64,000 nt of DNA from Parapristionchus giblindavisi. Lineage: Eukaryota > Nematoda > Chromadorea > Rhabditida > Diplogasteridae. Numbering within the stretch: position 1 is the first letter of the stretch; every line of letters begins with the position of its first letter. The DNA lies in NCBI GenBank assembly GCA_943737045.1, contig CALSFV010000151.1:31177-95176 (forward strand), written 5' to 3'. This document shows positions 12,901-23,910 of the stretch, one piece after another. The notes beneath the pieces are model-generated. The model made no database searches, was not told where the DNA came from, and saw only the letters and a list, made by a program, of their open reading frames with translations. A program made the translations under genes and the position numbers.

Positions 12901-14412
12901 TCATGGTCCGAAAATTTAAAAATTCTCAAGTTTGAAATGTTTTCATATATGTGGCCTATTGTGAAGTACTAATGATGTGAATAATATTCAGTCAATGCTC
13001 AATGGCTGATCTCTCCTTTCAACCATTTTTTCGAAAATTTTCGTTCCAAATGCGCGCGAAAATTCAGAATTGTGTTTGAATCAGTTTCCAACTTGCTTTC
13101 TGTAACATTCTGTCATAGTACTTTGCAATGTACATAATCAATATGAAAATCGTTAATTTTCGAAAATTCATATTTTTTTGCCATGACCCCCCGGGGTCAT
13201 GAAAATCGAATTTTCAAAAGTGAGCCGAATGCCGGGATTTCAGTTCTACTATGTTTACTCATCATGAAACTTCACATTGTCATTATGATTAGCTCATTGT
13301 CGCAGTATTCGGGTCGACAAACTGCATTATTTCAAAAATTTTCCGTGGAAGTAGACACTCAAATTTAAATTTCTGAATTTTCGAAAATTAACGATTCTCA
13401 TATTGATTATGCACATTGCAAAGTACTATTACAGAATGTTACAGAAAGCAAGTTGGAAACTGATTCAAACACAATTCTGATTTTTTCGCGCGCATTCAGA
13501 ACGAAAATTTTCGAAAAAAATGGTTGAAAGGAGAGATCAGCCATTGAGCATTGGCTGAAAATTATTCACATCATTAGTACTTCACAATAGGCCACATATA
13601 TGAAAACATTTCAAACTTGAGAATTTTTAAATTTTCGGACCATGACCGGACCGGACCATGGTCGTGAAAATCGAAAATTTCAAATTGATCCAAGTGATGG
13701 GCTTCGTGTGTCATTTGACTCGTCTCACCTCTAAACTTTGAGTGGACCACAATTCCGCACCAATCGTTTGGAAAATACAGCATTTGTTCGGGAAAACCAT
13801 CGATGACGAAAGTTCGAGTTAAAAATTCGACAACTGGGTCTAACGTGGAGAATTCAGTTTTAAGTGAAATCGATGCAGAACCTGGCCGGAAAACTCTGCA
13901 GCAATTTACAACAAGCGATTATTAGTCCGAAAAATCCAGAATTTTGAGTCAAAAAAGTGGTTTAGGAATCAACGCGCATTCGGTGATAATAGTGAATTAG
14001 CAAGCTCTGTGCACCCTAGACGCATCGCAAATGATATTTAGACTTCATCTCAACAATTTGAAAAATTATGATTTTTAAACGTTTTCGCACTTAAATTAAT
14101 TTTTCTTATAGCCTGAGGGCACAAACAGGAAATTTCTACTGTTTTGTGTAATAAGGGGCGGTGACACTCCTAACACCCAAGTATGGACTCCCAGTTCTCA
14201 TTGCTAGCGCAACGTGTCCGGGGGTGGTCGAGTCTTAACGTCCATCTCTCTTAATCATTTATTCCATTTTAATCACTCTTAATTCAGTAACAACTTCAGT
14301 TGTTAATAGTGTAACAAACATGTCTATCAATCGTCCTGATGTTCCCAATGGAAATCCGATTGAATTAGAAGAAATATCGATTGTTTTCAGTCGAAATTCA
14401 CTTTTTATATAG
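6902..14412 (+). CDS. nematode seven-transmembrane chemoreceptor, Str superfamily (copy A)
   Basis: Likely G-protein-coupled chemosensory receptor of sensory-neuron cilia. Exons by splice sites and phase: 6902-6928 (start tentative), 6979-7069, 7126-7202, 7259-7340, 7397-7478, 7524-7626, 7672-7788, 9657-9793, 9839-9902, 11960-12120, 12164-12276, 14288-14412 (TAG), about 391 codons. Family signs: GNYRILLISFS (TM2), QTFLILALQFIYR (TM3), KPGFMAIEF, a long hydrophobic TM5 exon, QKQLFRALLIQ before TM6, and FPVIHPIIIILSVQ (TM7), the counterpart of FPALDPLVMILSVHR in copy B. Exon lengths 77, 117 and 161 nt are identical to copy B at 21608-28297. Introns 7789-9656, 9903-11959 and 12277-14287 carry inserted elements, but the reading frame is intact across all junctions. 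The first exon and the exact family (str, srj or related) are uncertain. Confidence 0.82.
7788..9161. mobile_element. 1.37-kb inverted-repeat element in a chemoreceptor intron
   Basis: The left end reads GGTTATATAACACACTATCT at 7788 and the right end carries the complement, ending about 9161; the two arms match over several hundred bases and meet near 8450. Each arm holds two copies of a module of about 150 bp (around 7990-8165 and 8285-8435), so the order is forward-forward-reverse-reverse. The left end overlaps the 5' splice site of the exon ending at 7788. No transposase was seen, so it is non-autonomous. Confidence 0.75.
9164..9535. mobile_element. short palindromic DNA element
   Basis: Ends are inverted copies built on GTATCATCAGATAAGA (9166 and the complement ending about 9533). 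The arms match imperfectly (for example CATTTGAATTYCCC near 9268 and 9426) towards a centre near 9345. It lies immediately beside the 7788-9161 element in the same intron and has no coding content. Confidence 0.65.
10975..11416. mobile_element. GC-rich palindromic element in chemoreceptor intron
   Basis: The arms begin ATTGCATCGTTACATTTGC and end with the complement near 11410. Inside are a second inverted pair around a CGCGCGTCGGCG block and a near-perfect inner hairpin at about 11265-11350 (GTAACCCCCTCCG and complement). Related half-motifs (CGTTACATTTGCCTTACG) recur near 20389, suggesting a dispersed family. GC content is visibly higher than the surroundings. Confidence 0.7.
12286..14250. 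mobile_element. TTAA-flanked foldback element, copy 1 (1,965 bp)
   Basis: TTAA at 12282-12285 and at 14251-14254 looks like a target-site duplication. The termini are GAGGCATGCTCCG.. on the left and, reversed, GAGAGATGGACG.. on the right, followed on both sides by TAAGACTCGA. The arms are near-identical inverted copies of almost 1 kb each. Both encode the same short open frame (12763-12972 + and 13574-13783 -). The centre near 13190 has a small GACCCCCCGGGGTC palindrome. A second copy lies at 28917-30883. TTAA duplications are typical of piggyBac-type and some palindromic nematode elements; no transposase is encoded. Confidence 0.88.
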
Positions 14413-15188
14413 AAAAATGTGTTCATTAATAGAGAAAAGAGTTATGTTTTATTTTATTGTGTTGTAGGTACCAATTTCATAATGTTTTGTTTTTGTATCT
14501 TTTCATTTTTTAGCACTTTGAAAATATGTTAGATTAGAAATGTCCCGGAATTCGTGTAGATTGGATTATCCAAGTTCGATTAGACATATTTCATTGCTTA
14601 TCTTCTAAATTGCCTACAGTACCGGACAAAAGTTTTCGCCTAGAATGACAAAACACTTTTTTTTAAAGCTACAATCCCCGTATGTTTACTTGTGATAGCT
14701 ACTGTTAATAAGAGTGTAATCGTATGGTTGATTAAATGGAGAGTAACCTTATGAAACGGCTTGAACCTTCTTACTCCCACATGGAATTTAGATGAGTCTC
14801 TAGACTTCAGAGCCAGAGCCACATTTTAGATGATCTTACAAGGGAATGGTCTCAGCAATCTGGATGAAATTTTAAATAGAAATAACTGATTTGTAAGATC
14901 ATCTATGAAATCCGAAAATGCTGGCGTGCAATAGCTGAGTCAGAAAATCGGTCCAAGTTTTTGACGCACTTGTAGAAACTCTGCCTCAAAACGATTTATC
15001 GTTTCATGATCTGTTCCCGGAGGGTATTGAACAAGTGGAGCGTTGGTGTAGTGGTGTTATATTACTCAGGAAACTGATCATAAAGCGAAAAATCGTTTCG
15101 AGGCTGAGTTTCAACAAGTTTGACCAAAATTTGGACCGATTTTCTGGCTGGGATATTGCATGCCAGCATTTTTGGATTTCACATATAA
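14413..15188. mobile_element. Tc1-like end fragment and small inverted repeat
   Basis: At about 14617 a TACAGTACCGGACAAAAG block resembles a Tc1-type terminal repeat, but I found no partner end, so it is a one-sided relic. At 14905-15183 a separate inverted repeat is clear: ATCCGAAAATGCTGGCGTGCAA at one end and its near-complement at the other, with CAGAAAATCGGTCCAA inside. No coding sequence was recognised. These are the left edge of a transposon nest that continues to 19.4 kb. Confidence 0.5.
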
Positions 15189-15796
15189 GGTGAATTCATA
15201 AGTAACGCTCGTTTTTTGTCTCAACTTCAGTCGCACCCTTCTTCCACTGTTGTTATTGCTATTCTCCAGTCTGTTCATATTAGAGAGGGGTCCCTAGAGT
15301 GATTCAGTTCCCGCGTGTCCTCCCATCGATAATGCCGTACATTCTGTTCCTCTTCCTCTCAGGCTTGAAACGCCTCAACATCCAACATCGTCTAGCAGAG
15401 GTACTCACATCTCACTCACGTAACAAAGGAGAAAAATTGGGTCATCAAATTCGAGAAACAGAACTTTTCCTTCGAAGAATAAGATCTACCCGTTAGTCAT
15501 ATAAAGGTGGATCTCGATCTATTGCTCCAAGAGAAAGAGATTGATCCCTATCGATATACAAGTGATATTGCAATGACACTTGTGGTCAACTAGAGAACTG
15601 TGGTACATGACCTTCACACTTTCGAAAAGAAGTGGAAACGCGGAAGATGTGTACCCATGCAATATCCGATTACGACAAGGATCGAGAGAATGTCATCTAT
15701 GCGAAGTAGAATATTTCTAGAGTCCACCATGCTTTGTTAAAATTGTATGTTAATTTTTTTTGGAAATAGAAAAACGAGCATTACTTATGAATTCGC
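15189..15796. mobile_element. decayed DNA transposon with terminal inverted repeats
   Basis: GTGAATTCATAAGTAACGCT at about 15191 is matched by its complement (AGCATTACTTATGAATTC) near 15776-15795. The interior of about 600 bp is less AT-rich than the flanks and holds only broken reading frames, with no catalytic motif I could identify. Size and structure suggest an internally deleted Tc1/mariner-like element. Confidence 0.45.
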
Positions 15797-15916
15797 GTTA
15801 TGATCTTACAATACGACCAGAACAATTGTCAGTTTCTGATATTTGGAACTTACTATTTGCATAAACTGTAAGCTAACCTCTACTAGAGCATTATATCCAG
15901 CTGATCTGAGAGTATA

Positions 15917-17177
15917 CAGGGTGTTCAAGAATTACGAAGACTCACTTTATGCGTGTGCCAATAACTTTGCTGAGCATGATTCGCGCTCGAAACAATTTAT
16001 TTTCCAAATACAACTATTTATCGTATCAATACTTGTGGGTTTGTTTCATTTTACTGCTTTTCGGGGTAATGGTGAAGCCTTATCCGAAATGAGGTGCGAT
16101 TGTCACACTGTACTGGCGGGAAATTCATCTAATGGGTGTCTCATAGTGAAAACCAAATTAGTCTCTTCGACCATCAAATGGTACAAACAGCTTGATACCA
16201 ATGCTGAGTATGATGTAGAAGGCAAGAAACTGACAGTGATCATCAAGAAGATCATTAAAATGATCAAGGAGCGTATCAGACGGAATTCTCAGATGACCAT
16301 GATAAAAATGCCCAGGTAGACAGGTATATCTGTTGGATCAAGGTGGAAAACTGTCAGACGCTTACTCGGAGTCACCCAATATCACATGAGAATAAACGTC
16401 ATTATATCTGAAAACAGTAGACAAACACGGTTCAAGAAATGCAAAGAGCTTATGGCGCGCACGCACATCGGCGAGCGCTAGAAGACAGTGTTCTTTGACG
16501 AGTAGCTGTTCACGATTGAGCAGGAAGGCAACCGCCAGAATGGTATAGTACTTGTATCGACTTCCCAGCAAGCAGATTAGCTTGGTCCATACGGTCAAAC
16601 GAACCTCCCAACACGAATCGGCGATGGTTTTGCTTGCCGGGCGCGCAGACGGCTGGACTCCCTTTGTCTTCGTAGATAAAGCCGCAAAAATAAACAAGGA
16701 ATACTGCTTCCAAAAAATTCTCGAGACGTGTTAGAGCTGTGGTACAAGAGGTACTTGGAAACAATCACTGGTGCCCCCAGGTAGACTCTACCCCTGCCCA
16801 CAAGGCAAGATTGTCCAGCAGTGGTGTGAGGACTCAATGCAAGCCTTTGACAGCACCTCGGAATATCCGTCCTGCTCACTTAACTTGAATCCGCTCAACT
16901 ACTCAATGCAGGCTGTTGTGGAGGCCAAGGCCTGCTCTCATCCCCATACGAATTTGGAGTCGCTCAAGAACGTCCTCGTGTAGCAATGGAGCAAATTTGG
17001 CATTTCTACGAGCGTGCTGTGACAGGTCCTCGTCCTGCCCTTCTGAAGGCCGCCATAAAGGGAAAAGGAGGGCTAATCGAGAAGTAATTGTTGATTGTGT
17101 AATGTTATGTTATTGTTGAACAAATAGTACCATCTGAACTTGATTGATATAAGTCTTCGTAATTCTTGAACACCATG
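15917..17177 (+). pseudogene. decayed Tc1/mariner transposase in a 1,261-bp element
   Basis: Terminal repeats CAGGGTGTTCAAGAATTACG (15917) and its complement (to 17177) are flanked by TA. The interior translates, with stops and frame changes, as a Tc1/mariner-type transposase: VIIKKIIKMIKERIRRN near 16230, KKCKELMARTHIGER near 16436, KTVFFDE (first catalytic Asp region) near 16480, FVFVDKAAKINKEY near 16660, LNLNPLNYSMQAVVEAKAC near 16880 and TNLESLKNVLV near 16950. In-frame stops fall, for example, after MARTHIGER and after FFDE, so it cannot make an active enzyme. In the third motif the usual LNPLDY is LNPLNY, a changed catalytic position. Confidence 0.85.
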
Positions 17178-17181
17178 TATA

Positions 17182-19397
17182 CAGTAGCGCCCAAAAGTCT
17201 GAATACACTTTTTATTTCTGTTTTAATTTTTGCGCCATAACTTTTTTCAAACTCAACCGATCGAGTCCAGATTTTCAGGGATAATTTTGAGAGTGTTTTT
17301 ACGTGTCATACACAAAAATTACCCTGCCGCCGTACCAATTCCATTCTAAAAGGGAGCGAGATCAAGAAGTTCGCTCCCTTTTCCCCTTATAAATGATGGG
17401 AATCGGGTGGAAGTTCAATCCATTTTTGAGGGTATGGGCTAGTGTCATAAAGAGAGTGAACTTTTCGAGTGAGAGAGCGATAGATCAGTAGAGAAAGTTA
17501 GACAACGAGAGCGATTCCCAAATCTTCCCCTCTCTAAGTAGCAGGGAAGAATTGAATTTCTCTGCGCACTCTCAATTATAAATGCTCTCTCGTTTTTTCT
17601 CTAACCTCCCATTTTGAGAATAGCCCATCGTGGATGAAAAGTTCGTGGAACTTTTATCTCATCTCTATCCACCCCTATTCCCTATCACTCGGTATGTCCA
17701 GTTCGTCTATCGCATCCCATGTATCTACCCAATGGTGTATTGACAAGTTCCTTTGTCTCGCACTATTTCTTAGTGGGTTCTAATCCCATTCGCATTGGTT
17801 CTTTTGCAAATTCTGTAGTTCGGCGAACTTTCACAGTGACAATAAACGAAATGGTATGGCGGCTGGTTGAACTTGTACGATAAAATTTTATTTCGATTTT
17901 ATTAAAAGTCAAAAGTGAGATTTTCGTTTTCTTCGCATTCTTCGGATTTTTTGCATTCGATACCCTTATAAGGGTCACGGGATATTCTGGTTTTTGTATA
18001 GTGATGGCGCAACCGAACAACACTTTTTCGAAAATTCATTATTCTTCCAGGGATTTTTTTTCAAACTTCGTGAGCATTGAGAGAACTACAAGGCCTATCC
18101 AGAAAAAAAAAGTTTCAGCTTGCTGCGAACTCGGGTATTGGCTGCAGCCTTGCTGTAATTTCGCGGTCGCAAAATCATATCTCGGCTTCTAGAAGAGCTT
18201 TAAAGGAGTTCAAAGCAGCAAACTGATTCTCTTGGTGATTCCTGATAATCCTGTAAGTTTGGTAGCGGTAGCTCATCATTCATCCTCATGGATCGAAAAA
18301 GCCACTTTTTTACAAGACCCAACTTTGAAGTTTCACAATTCTGAGGGCCGACCTTGTAAAAATCTGTTTTTTTTTTATAGAAATGTTGCAAATCTATTAA
18401 TTAGTCGATTCCCTGCTTGTTAGAACAACTGCTTATCTTTCTTGCCTGTGGCAGTCGATTATATGAAGGATACACGTTTTGGCCGCGCCCCTTTCTCATC
18501 TCGCGACACGTAAACATCTCTGGGTCTTCCACACTGATCAACGAGTTTTGATAAATGAAATCACTCTAAAACGTATTGTGGCTAATCCTGAACATCGTAG
18601 TCTATAAAAGAAAGCGTTTTTGATCTTCTGTGATCGAATGAAACAACTTTTCATAGTGATTTTGAGAAAAATTTGACGGAAAAAATCAAAGATCAAAGAT
18701 CAAAGATATAGCACGATCAAAAACTCGATTTATACAGTGTCTCTCTTTTCTGATAAATCAAATCTCTAATCGACTGCCGCAGGCAAGAAAGATAAGCAAT
18801 CGTTCTAACAATCAGGCAATCGACTAATTAATAGATTTGCAACATTTTTATCCAAAAACCAGTTTTTTACAAGGTCCGCCGTCAGAATTGTGAAACTTCA
18901 AAGTCTTATAAAAAGTTGGGTCTTGTAAAAAAGTGACTTTTTCGATCCATGAGGATGAATGATGAGGTACCGCTACCAAACTTACAGGATTATCAGGAAT
19001 CACCAAGAGAATCAGTTTGCTACTTTGAACTCCTTTAAAGCTCTTCTATAAGCCGAGATATGATTTTGCGACCGCGATATTGCAGCAAGTCTGCAGCCAA
19101 TACCCGAATTCGCAGCAACCTGAAACTTTTTTTTCTGGATAGGCCTTGTAGTTCTCTCAATGCTCACGAAGCTTGATGAGTACGAAAAAATCCCTGAAAG
19201 AATAATGAATTTTCGAAAAAGTATTGTTCGGTAGCGTCATCACTATGCAATAACCAGAAAGGCCCGTGAGACCTTATAAGGGTATCGAATACATACATAC
19301 AATGGGTACATAATGTCCACATTACAGCTTGATATCTCAACTGACCCAAAAATTACAACAGAGATAAAAAGTGTATTCAGACTTTTGAGCGCTACTG
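17182..19397. mobile_element. 2.2-kb palindromic element with Tc1-type ends
   Basis: The ends are CAGTAGCGCCCAAAAGTCTG (17182) and the complement ending at 19397, both next to TA. From about 17940 to 19290 the element is a long near-perfect inverted repeat centred near 18600. The left side also has about 600 bp (17340-17930) without a partner. A GATCAAA-type tandem (three units near 18690) lies close to the centre. No transposase frame. It sits directly beside the mariner relic, and both are bracketed by an inverted 30-bp sequence (15888-15916 and 19398-19430), so they entered an older repeat. Confidence 0.8.
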
Positions 19398-19429
19398 TAT
19401 ATACTCTCAGATCAGCTGGATATAAATAG

Positions 19430-21607
19430 AGTTGTATTATCTTAAATTGAGATCTACCGTTTAGAAAACTCGATTCGACTACACATTGCTTCCAATCATA
19501 CGAATATACTCAATAGTAGTTATTACTAGTAGTTTATATGGAGACGGTAGCTTGAAAACTAAGAAAGTCACGCATGACTTTTTTAGTTTTCATTAAAAAA
19601 TGCATGCAATTTTTAATTTTGGGTGAAGACTTTTTCCTCTGTTCATCTGTCCTCTGTTTCCTATAGCAAAAAACTAAATCTAGCATGTTTTCAAAGTGCT
19701 GAAATGTTACTCATTTTTAAATTTACAATTCAATTCGACTACCTCATAATCGGTGTCGTGTGATCTATTATTTTAATAATATTTATTCTAGAAGATAAAG
19801 ACAATATTTGTGTTAATGTTAGCCATAAAATTCGGCAGAAATATCTTTCAGCATTACGATGGCATTATGGTCACGCAATATTGATTGTTCGAAATACCAA
19901 ATGATCATTTTATCGCTTTTAATACAATTGATTTAGCACCGCAAAAGAGATTTATTTTTACTCTTTTAATCTTTTTTGAGTGATCTATATTACCGTATCC
20001 ATTTATCTAATCTTACTTAACCTTATATTTAGCTGCCTGCATAATTGAATGATCTTCAGTTCTGCATGTATATTAGATAAATTCGTCCAACAGATCATCT
20101 TGTTAGACCAAACATCCAATATTCAGGAAATCCTAATCCTTCTAATGTTTTCATATGTGAGTATTATAGTTATAGTCTATGTCGGATTGAAAATCCTCAG
20201 TAATCTTTCCATATGATTCATCGATTCATCGAGACGGATCATTGATCTTTAATTCAACATTATTCTTAGTTTACAACTCGATAATGATCTCATTTCTAAC
20301 ATTTAACTTTGTTATTGATATGGAAAAATTTTTTCAAAGTATCAATTGCACATAGTGATGATAATAAACATTGCATAATTAGAGACTCGTTACATTTGCC
20401 TTACGTACATAAAATAGCGCTACATTTCATTTACGCACAATTTTTTATGTGCCAACTCCCAAGTGGAAATCCTTGAAGGAAAATTACGGTAAAAGAATAC
20501 GGCATGTCACGCTAGTCAACCAGTATTTATCGATGATTCCACACAACGCGACCCAATATTTACGTGGACGTCGATGTCATTCGATTCATCTTATTGTTAG
20601 GAATCTACATATATCATTCTACCCGAACAGCCCTATTAATAACAAAACTCGAGGTTCTCCATCTTTAATATTTTTCCAAATTCCTACTATACTTTTTCAG
20701 TAATTGTATATAAAAACAATGTTATTTCAACGAAACAGATTTATTTATTTCATTTATTATATATGAATTATCAACACAATTCAAAACGGTCGAATTTTTT
20801 ACATGCCTCCCGCTACGGCGCTTATACGTCAAAAAAAACAATTTTTTTGTTCTCAAGTTCTCAAGGGTGCTGATAACGATGGTCATGTTTATTTCGCAAA
20901 TAGAGCCACCGTTCAGGCCAGACTATGTCGCGTTGAAATCGAGTTTTTAGTCATTTCTCGTCACCTGATGGTCCTAAAATTGCTGACTATGATCATCGAT
21001 GCAGAATTTGATGGCAATCACGTTTCATCTTCCTGAAAAAGTTTCAAAAATAGAATTTCTCTCAAAGGTAAAAGTGTATTTTGAGAGATAGATACATAGA
21101 TCGGACTGGAATAGCTTCAGAATTCCATAGTAAAAATTTTCAGCAAATTTACGCCCGCGTATTTCGGTAAAATCAACTTTTAGTGTTGTCATGTTTCCTT
21201 TGAAGTAGAGTCAACTTGTAAAATAGCATACCCAGTGAAACGAATGATCCTACATTAAAATTGGTATTTTATTGAATTTCCCATGGTCGAAAACATAAAA
21301 TTACATAGTATTCATACATATACATATCACATGAAGATGGAACTCGGATTTTTTTAGTTCAAAAATTGTTTTGAAAAATACTTTCCTATGTTTACATGGA
21401 TAATTAACAATTCCAACAAGTTATATTTATAAGGAATGGCAATAAACTATTTACTTCTACTATAAATAAATGTGAACAAATATTATAATCATAGTAGTTT
21501 ATCACATATAATAGTAAACTGGAAAATGTGGAAGAATATTGATACATATGGGAAATGGAATGGAATTGTTGTTTCAAGTGCACGATACAAAGCATTATTA
21601 TTGGGGT
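19430..21607. other. gene-poor spacer between the two convergent chemoreceptors
   Basis: AT-rich sequence with repeat fragments: a CGTTACATTTGCCTTACG relic near 20389-20410 related to the element at 10975, and a GC-richer stretch at 20800-21030 with no recognised domain. One possible receptor exon relic at 20085-20216 is listed separately. No RNA gene was seen. Confidence 0.45.
20085..20216 (+). pseudogene. possible stray TM5-like chemoreceptor exon
   Basis: Reads, after a TATTAG acceptor-like site, as a short hydrophilic stretch followed by a hydrophobic run (ILILLMFSYVSIIVIVYVGL) and then KILSNLSI and a stop. The order resembles the TM5 exon of the two flanking receptors (hydrophobic run, then K-I/I-R near its end). 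I found no partner exons up- or downstream. It may be a relic of a third tandem copy, or chance hydrophobic coding in AT-rich DNA. Confidence 0.25.
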
Positions 21608-21885
21608 CTAAGCAATATGAATATCTAATTCTACATCGGTATGATTATAATGTGATATTGCAATATTTGGTTTATTCAACGATAAAAGACTTGTACTAAG
21701 TGTGGCTACTCTTATTGTTCGATTTCTTGCTTTCCATTCATTATATCGTGCACTCTTACGAAAAAACCATGCCAGTCGCTTTAGACAGATATCACGGTAA
21801 CTGAAATGATGTATTGATTCATTAATCTATCAATTTAAAATTGATTTCCCCCGATGAAATTGTTAGAAATTATTATTCAGAGGCC

Positions 21886-22024
21886 GTATGCATGAACGTT
21901 GACAAACGGTTTTTCGTTAAACGTGACATTATCGCATGCGTAGGGGAAGGCCGTTTGATAGAGATTCAATTACGCTTATGACGTCACATTTGTTGACAAA
22001 CCGTTTGTCAACGTTCAAACATAC
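21886..22024. mobile_element. 139-bp MITE in the last intron of chemoreceptor copy B
   Basis: The ends are inverted copies: AACGTTGACAAACGGTTT at 21895 and AAACCGTTTGTCAACGTT at about 21999-22016, extended to GTATG..CATAC at the outer limits. It lies between the exons ending at 22047 and starting at 21800, so it does not interrupt coding sequence. Confidence 0.75.
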
Positions 22025-22545
22025 GACTTCAGATTCAATATCCAACCTATGGACTGATAAAATCATGACAAGAGGATCTAAAGCCGGAAATATAGCAGTT
22101 GCCATAATAAGAATATCTCCAGTTGAATCTCCAATATATATTCCAATGATTGGAACGATGAATATTATTGATAATGGAATATAAGAGAAAATAAAAGGTA
22201 TTAGAGTCTGAATAATCAATTAAATTAGCCTAATATTAATCTTAATTACAAACCTGGAAAAGAAGAGCTCTGAATAGTTGTCTATGAGTGTTTCTATGAT
22301 TTGGAGATTTCATTCTGAAATTTTGACGATTAGTAAGGGTACAATGTAGTTATTTATGTTTCCTTTTGTAATCATAATGATCTCACGTTTTCTTCTTCAT
22401 TTCGTTGATGATTTTGGTACAGCAATAGACAATAATAATTGCTGTAGTTAGAAAAAGAAGAAGAACAAGTGTTATACTTAATAATGCATCTTCTTTCCAA
22501 GAAACATTTCCGTATTCATCAACCTTCTTAAAATGTGCAGTACAG

Positions 22546-23060
22546 CTCGATCGAGTTGTTCGCATTTGCCCCGATGCCCCACGCTGCGGGGCGCATTTGG
22601 ATGCAGCCTTTATTTCATTAGCGTAAGAATTTGTTTTTCCATTTTCATAGTCTTTATCATGAGTGTCTATTTCACAAAATTCCATTAATGACTAAAGAAA
22701 ATGAAATAAAATTTCTATTCATGAGAAAAATAATTAAAAGGCAAATCACACTGGTCCGAAAATAATTGGTATGCTAAATTTTCAAAAATATCTTACTGCG
22801 ATCGATACGGAACAATACAGTATACACTCCCAGTAAATTAGAACGGAGTGTATTTGTCTTTTAATTGCTTTTTTCCTAATGAATATAATTTTTATTTCAT
22901 TTTCTTTATTAAAAAGAACTTTTTGTAACGGAAACTCATGATTAAGACTTTGAAAATCGAAAAATAGTCATACGCAAAGGAAATAAAATATGCGTACAAA
23001 TACGCCCCGCAGTAGGGACGCAGCGGAGTACGTGTAAACAACTCCACCGAGCTGTAGATA
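22546..23060. mobile_element. palindromic element upstream of the TM5 exon of copy B
   Basis: Inverted arms begin CAGCTCGATCGAGTTGTT near 22546 and end AACAACTCCACCGAGCTG near 23055. Shared inner blocks include GCAAATCACACTGGTCCGAAAA and ATTCATGAGAAAAATAATT with their complements. The left end is only about 20 bp from the acceptor at 22527. A diverged relative lies at 48438-49005, and a fragment near 11690. Confidence 0.7.
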
Positions 23061-23442
23061 CTGTATAGTGATAACGAGCTGCGATAAAAGATGGAAACCT
23101 GCGAATGTTCATCTAAATCTCTTGTGAATGTAAAGTGATATGGGAGGTGATCTCGCAGCCATCTCAACTATGTCATACATAGTGCTGTGTCAAACGTCGA
23201 ATACTATTGCCGAATTAGCTCAATTCACAAAAGTGCGCCTTTCTCTGTAGGGCCCTGATAGTTCATTGTTGTTTCCAGCCATCAATAAACTGAATCAGCA
23301 TAAAATAAATAGTTCACGGTTGGTAGCAGAATGATAGTTTTTTCGCGAAAACATTCGAGGGATTCCTTCTTTAAGAAACGAACCTTTCTACTTTCTACTC
23401 TTTCTTTACTTCTCGAGATCGGTAATGACCATATCACAAAAC

Positions 23443-23910
23443 TTATGTGGTGTTCATTTCTTGTAAATGGAATTGGAAATTGTAAAAAGGGTGTTAATTT
23501 TGTCCACTTGTAAATAGCATTGTAAAAAGCAAATATCTCGGTTCTCTGACCAGTTAGAGACTTGAAACTTGGTTTTTAGGTTAGAAACCACGAAAAAAGC
23601 ATATAAACGAAGTTTCAAGTCTCTAGCTCTAATAAGAACTGAGATATTTCCTTTTTACAAGATTTTTCAGGAAAAACTCGAACATTCTTGTAAAAAGCAA
23701 ATATCTCCGCTCTTTGTTGAGTTAGAGACTTGAAACTTCGTTTATAAGCTTTTTTAGTGGTTTCTAACATAAAAACCAAGTTTCAAGTCTCTAACTAGTC
23801 AGAGAACCGAGATATTTGCTTTTTACAATGCTATTTACAAGTGGACAAAATTAACACCCTTTTTACAATTTCCAATTCCATTTACAAGAAATTAACACCA
23901 CATTATACAA
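23443..23910. mobile_element. near-perfect palindrome of about 470 bp
   Basis: ATGTGGTGTTCATTTCTTG at the left is complementary to CAAGAAATTAACACCACAT at the right, and the arms match almost throughout. Within each arm, CAAATATCTCGGTTCTCTGA and GACTTGAAACTTGGTTT recur in direct and inverted order, and short TTGTAAAAAG/CTTTTTACAA blocks are scattered at module borders. It sits in an intron of copy B, between the exons ending at 23973 and starting at 22526. Confidence 0.8.

Noticed and set aside
15843..16319. 158-codon plus-strand frame as a gene
   Set aside because: It starts outside the element at 15917 and only its end resembles the DNA-binding part of a Tc1/mariner transposase; the enzyme is broken downstream.
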